Shown here: positions 59,202-64,000 of the stretch, piece after piece | Numbering within the stretch: position 1 is the first letter of the stretch | How the letters are laid out: every line of letters begins with the position of its first letter | Translations under genes and position numbers: made by a program | NCBI RefSeq assembly: GCF_000369805.1 | Contig: NZ_KB850224.1 | Coordinates: 2,412,262 to 2,476,261, forward strand | DNA from: Acinetobacter sp. NIPH 2100 | GTDB lineage: Bacteria > Pseudomonadota > Gammaproteobacteria > Pseudomonadales > Moraxellaceae | Direction: 5' to 3' | DNA length: 64,000 bases | Notes under the pieces: generated by a model | The model's database searches: none | Told to the model about the DNA's origin: nothing | What the model saw: the letters and a program-made list of their open reading frames with translations, nothing else

Positions 59202-59993
59202 TTAAATCTGAATTGCTTCAACACTATTGCGGCAAGCGCGAATCACACTTAATGCAGCCAAGGTTGAGGTTTTTGGATTACTCGCCAATGGCACACCCAC
59301 CAGTTCAATGGTCATTTCACCAAATACACCTTCTGCCACGATGGTGTGCTTGTTTTTGTTGATACTCGGATCAACCGTCAGCTCAACCATAGTGTCATCC
59401 ATGCCTAGTCCTGCCAGTGCAATCGTGGCTGCCACATTGGCATTGGCTGGAAACTTCAAGGCTGCTTCTCTGGCTGTACCACGGAAAAAAACTGTTGCTT
59501 CGCTGACCTGATCGAGGTCAACCAATTGTTCCGCATAGCTACCACGCCAACTTTTTGGACTTTTACAGCCCTTATAGGTGACTTTTTCCAAACCACCTTC
59601 TTTGGCCGCTGAGATCCCATCGATCCCAGCAATGGCACCTGCCAATAAATGTAGGTGCGCATCATGTTGTTCTGCGGTTGTTTTCAGTTGAATTAAAAAT
59701 TCGTTATCCGCCAAAGTGCCCACTGAAATCAGGCCAATGGTCCAGCCTTTTTCCAAGACTTTTTGCGCGTGCTCTTTCACCGCAGCCTGTCCTGCCACTT
59801 CAATCACATAATCAGGTGTCCCCTGACATTGTTCGATTGAACTAATCACTTGCACATCAGCCGCAACCTGCGCCTGTACTTTTTCTACACTGCGTGCAGG
59901 GACCACAATCCATTTAAGTTGCAGGTCTTGTGGCATGTGGGCATACACTTCTGCCGCCATCGCTCCAAAACCAATCATCATCAACTGTTTCAT
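59202..59993 (-). CDS. Aspartate-dehydrogenase-like oxidoreductase (NadX family)
   Basis: Protein of 263 residues with an N-terminal Rossmann motif (IGFGAMA, residues 7-13) and a C-terminal DUF108 domain including GAIAGIDG and NKHTIVAEG, whose His is catalytic in L-aspartate dehydrogenase. In NAD synthesis NadX feeds iminoaspartate to NadA, but here it lies in a catabolic operon. Oxidative deamination of an amino acid, or reduction of an imine or 2-oxoacid intermediate, is more likely. Confidence 0.85.
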   Translation of the reverse strand: MKQLMMIGFGAMAAEVYAHMPQDLQLKWIVVPARSVEKVQAQVAADVQVISSIEQCQGTPDYVIEVAGQAAVKEHAQKVLEKGWTIGLISVGTLADNEFLIQLKTTAEQHDAHLHLLAGAIAGIDGISAAKEGGLEKVTYKGCKSPKSWRGSYAEQLVDLDQVSEATVFFRGTAREAALKFPANANVAATIALAGLGMDDTMVELTVDPSINKNKHTIVAEGVFGEMTIELVGVPLASNPKTSTLAALSVIRACRNSVEAIQI

Positions 59994-60002
59994 GTGAACA
60001 CC

Positions 60003-60797
60003 TTATAAATGTTTGTTAAATCCACCAGAGACATCGAGTGTCGAACCTGTGGTATAGGATGCCAAAGGCGATGCTAAAAACACCAAGGCACGCGCTGGCT
60101 CTTCTGGCTTGCCTAAACGTTGCATTGGAATGCCACGGTTTTTGGCAATGTTGCCTGTCCACTGTTCCCATGTTGCATTTGGATCAGAACGGGTTTCAAA
60201 ACGGCGTTTCCACTGTGCGGATTCCACCATGCCCAAAAGAATTGAATTGACACGAACACCGTACTGGGTAAATTCATGCGCCAGAGAATGCGTCAGATTC
60301 AGCAATGCCGCACGCGCAGATGACGTTGCAATCATGTGCGGTTCAGGTTGAAGTGCTAACAAAGAATTCACATTGGTAATCGACCCGCATGCCGAATGTT
60401 TTAAATCATTTAAGAAAGCACGTACTGGATGTAATACACTGAAATACTTCAGTTCAATTTCTTTCATCCAGTCTTCGTCTTGGGTATTTTCAAAATTAGA
60501 TACACGTCCTTGACCTGCGTTATTGATCAGCATGTCAACATTGCCTAGATTTTGATTGACCTGTTGTGCAAAGCGTTTTACATCTTCTTTGTCTAAGACA
60601 TTACAGATACTGGTGAAAATGTGAGCATGCGGATATTTTTCTAAAATATACAGTTTTGATGCTGCCAAACGCTGCTCATCTCGACCACACCATGCCACCT
60701 TGGCACCTTCAGCAACTAAAATTTCGACTGCAGCCAAACCAATGCCTGACGAGCCACCTGTTACAACTGCTACTTTTCCTTCAACTTGGAAGCTCAT
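60003..60797 (-). CDS. SDR-family protein lacking the catalytic Tyr and Lys
   Basis: Short-chain dehydrogenase fold of 264 residues. The cofactor motif TGGSSGIG, the NNAG motif and the conserved Ser (NVNSLLA, S145) are intact, but where YxxxK is expected the sequence is T158-SSA-R162. ATG 60797 is favoured over 60803 by the spacing of GAGAG. Either it uses a different proton path or it is not a dehydrogenase. Clean flanking motifs argue against a sequencing error. Confidence 0.82.
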   Translation of the reverse strand: MSFQVEGKVAVVTGGSSGIGLAAVEILVAEGAKVAWCGRDEQRLAASKLYILEKYPHAHIFTSICNVLDKEDVKRFAQQVNQNLGNVDMLINNAGQGRVSNFENTQDEDWMKEIELKYFSVLHPVRAFLNDLKHSACGSITNVNSLLALQPEPHMIATSSARAALLNLTHSLAHEFTQYGVRVNSILLGMVESAQWKRRFETRSDPNATWEQWTGNIAKNRGIPMQRLGKPEEPARALVFLASPLASYTTGSTLDVSGGFNKHL

Positions 60798-60819
60798 ATC
60801 CATATCTCTCGTTTAAGTC

Positions 60820-61635
60820 TTAATGTGCCGATAGAACAATGTCGTTAAACTGTTCAGGTTGATCGACATAACTCAGATGACCTGCATCTGTAATGAGATG
60901 ACATCGGCTCAATTGCATTTCTACAGCAAGTTCCTTGATTGCTTGTGCAGACGTAATTCCATCCTTGTCGCCCGCAATCACCACACAAGGAACGCTAAGT
61001 CCTGTTAAATAATTTCGAATTTCGTCATAGGCCAACAAATAGGATGCTCGGGTAAAACCATCTAATGTCAGTTGCCCCATCACTTCACTGACCAAAGCCA
61101 GTGCCTGAGGTTCCTGTTTATAGATCAAATGCGGTCCACGACTGGCAGCCATGCCTGCATTGCCCAAGCTTTTCAACATATTCGGGCGTTTTTGATAGAC
61201 CTGTGCTTTGGTTTCTTCGTCGGAACGTTGATAGCCTTGTGCCGCATTGGCAATCACTAAAGTCTGTACCCGTTCAGGATGAAGGTGGGCAAAGGCACTG
61301 GCCTGTAATGCGCCCAATGAATGACCAATTAAAATAGCTTTTGAAATGTTCAACGCATCCATCAAGCCCAATACACGTTCCGCATAATCGGTTGCATTAG
61401 GTTGATCTGTGGTTAAGCCATCCGATAAGCCATAACCTGGTGCATCCCAGGCAATAACATGAAAATGTTGACTGAGTGTCTCTAGCTGATTGATCCAAGA
61501 AGCTGAACCTGAACTAATTCCATGTAGCAAAATCAAGGGCTGACCTTGGCCTGCCTCACGATAGGCTTGCAGGTAACCATTTACAGCAACAGTTTTGACT
61601 GGATATTGGGCTAAGGTCTCAATCAGTGTCATCAT
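60820..61635 (-). CDS. Alpha/beta hydrolase, meta-cleavage-product-hydrolase-like
   Basis: Hydrolase of 271 residues. The oxyanion motif is HGISSGSASW, nucleophile Ser is in GHSLGALQ, and the acid/base pair lies in GDKDGITS and AGHLSYVDQP. The general form fits MhpC/BphD C-C hydrolases and enol-lactonases. In an operon with a Rieske reductase and a cupin, opening of a ring-cleavage product or ester hydrolysis is plausible. AAGGAA precedes the ATG. Confidence 0.82.
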   Translation of the reverse strand: MMTLIETLAQYPVKTVAVNGYLQAYREAGQGQPLILLHGISSGSASWINQLETLSQHFHVIAWDAPGYGLSDGLTTDQPNATDYAERVLGLMDALNISKAILIGHSLGALQASAFAHLHPERVQTLVIANAAQGYQRSDEETKAQVYQKRPNMLKSLGNAGMAASRGPHLIYKQEPQALALVSEVMGQLTLDGFTRASYLLAYDEIRNYLTGLSVPCVVIAGDKDGITSAQAIKELAVEMQLSRCHLITDAGHLSYVDQPEQFNDIVLSAH

Positions 61636-61668
61636 GTCATTCCTTCAACGTTTATAAGATCAATCGGA

Positions 61669-62190
61669 TTAACGTTTGATTTGAGACAACGGATGCTCAG
61701 GTGGATAATTCGGAATGGTTGGTTTACCAGCGCCCAACATCACACACATCAAGGCATCTTCCTGACCAGGATTGAACAGACCACGATAAATACCCGGTGG
61801 AATTGAAATCAGGTCACGTTCTTTCAGTCTGGTCTCGAATTTTTCACCGTTATGTTCAATGAACAGGTCAATCTCGCCACGTAACATGAAAAATACTTCT
61901 TCAACATCGTGATGAATATGCAAAGGCCCTTCACATTGCGCAGGTAAAACCATGGTTGAGAAGGTAAAGTTTTCAGCTGGAACCGTATTGCCATCATTGA
62001 CCACACCTGTTGCGCCAGTGCCCATATAGCGCATTTGTGCACGACGATATTTCGGGTCGTAGTCCGCTTGGAACTTCAAAGCATCAAAATCATATTTACG
62101 TGTTTCAAAGCGTGCGATACGTGTATTCAACCAATCTTGTAAATTTGTACCTTCAGGTTGTGTCCATGATTCGAATTGTTGAGTAGTCAT
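61669..62190 (-). CDS. Cupin-domain protein
   Basis: Single-domain cupin of 173 residues. Metal ligands are likely in GPLHIHHDVEEVFF, with the second cupin motif near PPGIYRGLFNPG. It could be a small dioxygenase, isomerase or metabolite-binding protein. Its place between the hydrolase and MFS genes, with close spacing, makes it a pathway member. Confidence 0.8.
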   Translation of the reverse strand: MTTQQFESWTQPEGTNLQDWLNTRIARFETRKYDFDALKFQADYDPKYRRAQMRYMGTGATGVVNDGNTVPAENFTFSTMVLPAQCEGPLHIHHDVEEVFFMLRGEIDLFIEHNGEKFETRLKERDLISIPPGIYRGLFNPGQEDALMCVMLGAGKPTIPNYPPEHPLSQIKR

Positions 62191-62224
62191 GTTTTAACTC
62201 CTAGGTTTTTGATAAATAGTTTGA

Positions 62225-63448
62225 TTAATAACGTTTCAATAAAGGAAGCAAGAAGAATGATCCGATCACAGCGACGGCTGCCAAGAAGGTAATTCCTAAA
62301 TTAAAACTGTGTGTTTGCATCACGATATAACCGATCAGAACAGGTGCAATTGCACTGGCAAAATTCCCCATCCCATTGAAAATTCCACCCGCAGTTGCAC
62401 CAACATCGGCAGTTGTTACACGGGCAAGTAACGCGAATACTGCTGCGACACCGAAGCCCCAAGCCATTGCACTTAAAGACATCGCTGCGATCACTAAAAT
62501 CGGATCAGTCATAATGACCATGACATACATAAAGATGCCTGCCACCAATAAACCGCTAAAGACTTGAATGGCACGGCGACCTAACTTGTCCGAAAGGAAT
62601 GCGCCAATCACTTCACCAATCAACATGGCAATAAATGGAAAGCTTGAATAAACGCCAAACTCTTTCAGGTTAAAACCTTTATCCTGAATCAGATAAGACG
62701 GTACCCAACTGTTTAAGCCCCATAGATAGGTCATCAATGCAATATTGAAGATACAGACCAGCCAGAAAGCACGGTTCTGTAATAGCACTTTGGTGTTATG
62801 AATATGACCTTTGAAATTGACACGTTTGCTGGTCGATTCCAGTTCAATGGTTTTCTTGAGTTGTAAATTACGCAAGCCAAAAGCAATCGCAAGCAATGCA
62901 ATTACGGTCAAACCAGCCATTACAAAGAATGTGGTGTGCCAATCATGCTTTGCTAAGACCGCAGCAGTAATTGGAAAACCCAAGAATGCACCAATCGGTG
63001 TTCCTAATAAAAACATGGTCGAAGCACGTGCTTGCTGATGATCAGTATAAGTTTGTTTCACGATGGCATAAGCCAATGCAAACAATGGTCCCTCAGCCAA
63101 GCCAAGCAAAACCCGCAAGATCAACATACCTGTATAATTTGTGGTAAATCCCATACAGAACATGAGCAACCCCCATGACGCGACGCTCCAAAACAGCATT
63201 TTCTTCGGATTAAAAATATCGCCCAAAAAGCTTAAAAACACCGAGGAGAATCCATAAGCCAACAAGAAGCTGGTCATGAGCCATCCGAGTTTTGCCTTGT
63301 CTTCTGCAATTCCCATCGCACCTTGAAAGTGCGGGTCAGCAAATAAAACCGCGATACTAATTTTGTCGAAAAATGCCAGAACGACACATACCATCAGGAC
63401 AAAAGCAGGAACCCAATGCTTTAATCCACTTTTCTCTTCATTACTCAT
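62225..63448 (-). CDS. MFS transporter, anion:cation symporter type
   Basis: MFS carrier of 407 residues with 12 helices. The loop motif between helices 2 and 3 is degenerate (GDIFNPKKML) and the second-half motif reads SDKLGRRA. This resembles the ACS group that carries aromatic or sugar acids. It probably imports the substrate of the operon. AAGGAA precedes the ATG. Confidence 0.85.
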   Translation of the reverse strand: MSNEEKSGLKHWVPAFVLMVCVVLAFFDKISIAVLFADPHFQGAMGIAEDKAKLGWLMTSFLLAYGFSSVFLSFLGDIFNPKKMLFWSVASWGLLMFCMGFTTNYTGMLILRVLLGLAEGPLFALAYAIVKQTYTDHQQARASTMFLLGTPIGAFLGFPITAAVLAKHDWHTTFFVMAGLTVIALLAIAFGLRNLQLKKTIELESTSKRVNFKGHIHNTKVLLQNRAFWLVCIFNIALMTYLWGLNSWVPSYLIQDKGFNLKEFGVYSSFPFIAMLIGEVIGAFLSDKLGRRAIQVFSGLLVAGIFMYVMVIMTDPILVIAAMSLSAMAWGFGVAAVFALLARVTTADVGATAGGIFNGMGNFASAIAPVLIGYIVMQTHSFNLGITFLAAVAVIGSFFLLPLLKRY

Positions 63449-63488
63449 ACTTCATTCCTTCGATTGAGTCATGAACCGGATCTAATGT

Positions 63489-64000
63489 TTATGGTTTTAA
63501 TTTCATGACATTAAATTCAGGGTCTGCTAATAATTTTGGGTCTAACTCGGTATTGGACTGCATCCAACGCTTTGCCAGCTTGACCAGTTTAGAATCATTA
63601 ATCGCAATCATGTTCAGCAAATGGTTTTGATCATCTAAATACAAATAACTGGATTGATCATCTGCGCTTTTGCGAACCACAATCTGCTCGGTTTTTTCCG
63701 GTTGATAAGTGCCTAATATCTGAATATTGAAGTGATACTGATCTGACCATAACCATGGAATATCGGTATATTCAGTCTCTATTCCCAACATCGATTTTGC
63801 TGCGGCAATCGCCTGATTCTGTGCATTGGCCCATGACTGGATGCAATACCCCAAACCTGGATGAATGGCAACATCACCTGCGGCATAAATATCTTGGTCA
63901 GAGGTTTGACCAAAGCCATTCACCACAATGCCATCTTTTACATCTAGGCCAGCATTGGCACCAAGCTCTTTGGCAATATCCGCACCTGCACCCACAACCA
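63489..64000 (-). CDS. Rieske-system ferredoxin reductase, C-terminal part
   Basis: The frame is open to the window edge, so the N-terminal portion lies outside; about 170 residues are seen. YAAGDVAIHPG is the FAD motif near the end of the pyridine nucleotide-disulfide reductase domain, and the remaining residues (VVRKSADDQSSYLYLDDQ) form the Reductase_C domain of ferredoxin/rubredoxin reductases used by ring-hydroxylating dioxygenases. The ferredoxin and oxygenase components, if present, are to the right of the window. Confidence 0.85.
   Translation of the reverse strand, partial: VVGAGADIAKELGANAGLDVKDGIVVNGFGQTSDQDIYAAGDVAIHPGLGYCIQSWANAQNQAIAAAKSMLGIETEYTDIPWLWSDQYHFNIQILGTYQPEKTEQIVVRKSADDQSSYLYLDDQNHLLNMIAINDSKLVKLAKRWMQSNTELDPKLLADPEFNVMKLKP

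Overview
The window is a chromosomal catabolic region from a gammaproteobacterium of the genus Acinetobacter. The evidence is a complete beta-ketoadipate/quinate cluster in the order known from Acinetobacter (pcaU divergent from pcaIJFBDKCHG-quiBCXA), an Acinetobacter-type carnitine monooxygenase operon, and an AT-rich base composition. I cannot name the species. I see no rRNA, tRNA, transposase, integrase or CRISPR array. Nearly every gene is an enzyme, transporter, outer-membrane porin or local regulator of nutrient breakdown.

Layout. (1) 1-342: 3' end of a RibD/DHFR-like reductase. (2) 481-14212: purine/urate catabolism. It contains 8-oxoguanine deaminase with an NMT1-type ABC importer, a 2-oxoglutarate/Fe(II) oxygenase, ureidoglycolate lyase, allantoicase, a FadR-type GntR regulator, FAD urate hydroxylase HpxO, an OprD porin, an NCS2 permease, HIU hydrolase and OHCU decarboxylase. 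Together they carry 8-oxoguanine and urate to allantoin, and allantoate to glyoxylate; no allantoinase is present. (3) 14560-15684: a choloylglycine-hydrolase-family amidase. (4) 15743-31272: the qui and pca genes. QuiA, QuiB, QuiC and the porin QuiX have export or membrane signals, so quinate is converted to protocatechuate outside the cytoplasm; PcaK imports it and PcaGHCBDIJF take it to succinyl-CoA and acetyl-CoA. (5) 31880-35221: aspartate:alanine exchanger and aspartate 4-decarboxylase. (6) 35298-43889: carnitine breakdown (cntA, cntB, semialdehyde dehydrogenase, acyl hydrolase, BCCT carrier, D-malate dehydrogenase, LysR regulator). (7) 43965-49712: EamA exporter, an OprP-like porin, a CynX-type carrier, a deaminase, an ankyrin lipoprotein and a LysR regulator. 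(8) 49908-54631: two hydrolases, a Baeyer-Villiger monooxygenase and an AraC regulator. (9) 54703-64000: a leftward operon that I cannot assign to a described pathway. It holds a Rieske-system ferredoxin reductase (cut by the window edge), an MFS carrier, a cupin, an alpha/beta hydrolase, an SDR lacking its Tyr/Lys pair, an aspartate-dehydrogenase-like protein, an ALDH, a ThDP enzyme and a porin.

Regulatory signals seen directly include three copies of a palindrome close to CTGGTCNGACCAG in front of the purine transcription units, a three-half-site PcaU operator between pcaU and pcaI, and several bidirectional terminators. The two divergent purine promoters have structured leaders: one can fold its Shine-Dalgarno into a hairpin, the other carries an intrinsic terminator before the start codon. 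These look like paired purine riboswitches. A leftward terminator in the empty stretch right of pcaU points to an unannotated RNA. The best candidates for undescribed biology are the operon in (9) and the leader RNAs in (2).
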